This document shows, in pieces, positions 43,963 through 44,077 of a stretch of DNA of 44,077 nt (position 1 is the first letter of the stretch; every line of letters starts with the position of its first letter). The notes under the pieces were generated by a model, which searched no databases, was not told where the DNA came from, and saw only the letters and a program-made list of their open reading frames with translations. A program made the position numbers and the translations under genes. This DNA is from an uncultured Planctomycetaceae bacterium (GTDB lineage Bacteria; Planctomycetota; Planctomycetia; Pirellulales; UBA1268): the NCBI GenBank assembly GCA_903885565.1, contig CAISJI010000112.1:1-44077 (forward strand), read 5' to 3'.

Positions 43963-44077
43963 ATGCGGCGCATGGCGATGCTGCACATGATCTGCAGCCT
44001 GTTCACGCTGGCGGCGGTCTGGCTGCTGCCTGCTTCCCTCTCGGCGGCCGAGGTGGCTCCCCAGTTTCCCGGGCGGC
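43963..44077 (+). CDS. Secreted protein, 3' partial
   Basis: Starts at ATG 43963 and runs off the window. The 38 visible residues are a signal peptide (MLHMICSLFTLAAVWLLPASLSA, cut before AEVAP). A G-rich stretch (GGGGAAGTGGGGG) precedes the start. Only export can be inferred. Confidence 0.6.
   Translation, partial: MRRMAMLHMICSLFTLAAVWLLPASLSAAEVAPQFPGR

Noticed and set aside
1-44077. tRNA, rRNA, integrase or complete insertion sequence
   Set aside because: Looked for cloverleaf ends, transposase motifs and attachment repeats; none were convincing.

Overview
The window is about 44 kb of high-GC bacterial chromosome, gene-dense and almost entirely housekeeping in character, cut at both ends through a gene. 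Gene content points to a Gram-negative-type member of the Planctomycetota. The evidence is an FHA-GAF histidine kinase, a PDZ-containing YidC, PA-M28-PDZ and paired M16 peptidases, lipid A genes (lpxC, lpxA) next to an Skp/OmpH chaperone, and frequent GTG/TTG starts with weak Shine-Dalgarno sites. The phylum is an inference; there is no rRNA here to prove it.

Layout: 1-3057 is a forward operon (phosphodiesterase/TPR protein, SDR oxidoreductase, two-domain GNAT). 3193-4536 is a stand-alone AAA/DUF4143 ATPase whose start codon sits on a perfect inverted repeat. 4731-9350 carries pyruvate carboxylase and tsaB on the minus strand, with pyc bracketed by two different direct-repeat families. 9548-14399 is forward: metallophosphoesterase, yidC (with an embedded PDZ domain), mnmE. 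14489-19398 is a minus-strand surface-glycan block (sulfotransferase-like, multi-domain glycosyltransferase, membrane protein, FkbM methyltransferase) containing a 566-bp gene-free stretch and the lowest-GC gene of the window. 19565-21871 is a UvrD/PcrA helicase; 22000-23847 a TPR membrane protein and RluD; 23834-26388 a glycosyltransferase and the FHA-GAF kinase on the minus strand; 26567-28507 a secreted M28 peptidase.

28815-32498 is an outer-membrane biogenesis cluster: ompH, lpxC, lpxA and a Gfo/Idh dehydrogenase that could modify the lipid A sugar precursor. 32652-37744 (minus) holds an ABC-2 permease, an active/inactive M16 peptidase pair with a switch-like leader, and a GNAT acetyltransferase interrupted by palindromic coding repeats.

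37991-41968 is a Mn/Zn ABC transporter operon and the most interesting locus. It is preceded by a promoter and two tandem copies of TTTTTGA-N4-TCAAAAA, and its last permease is fused at the C terminus to a DtxR/MntR-type metal-sensing domain with the Mn-type ligand set. The transporter and its probable sensor are thus one polypeptide. 41971-44077 ends with endonuclease IV, a small membrane protein and the start of a secreted protein.
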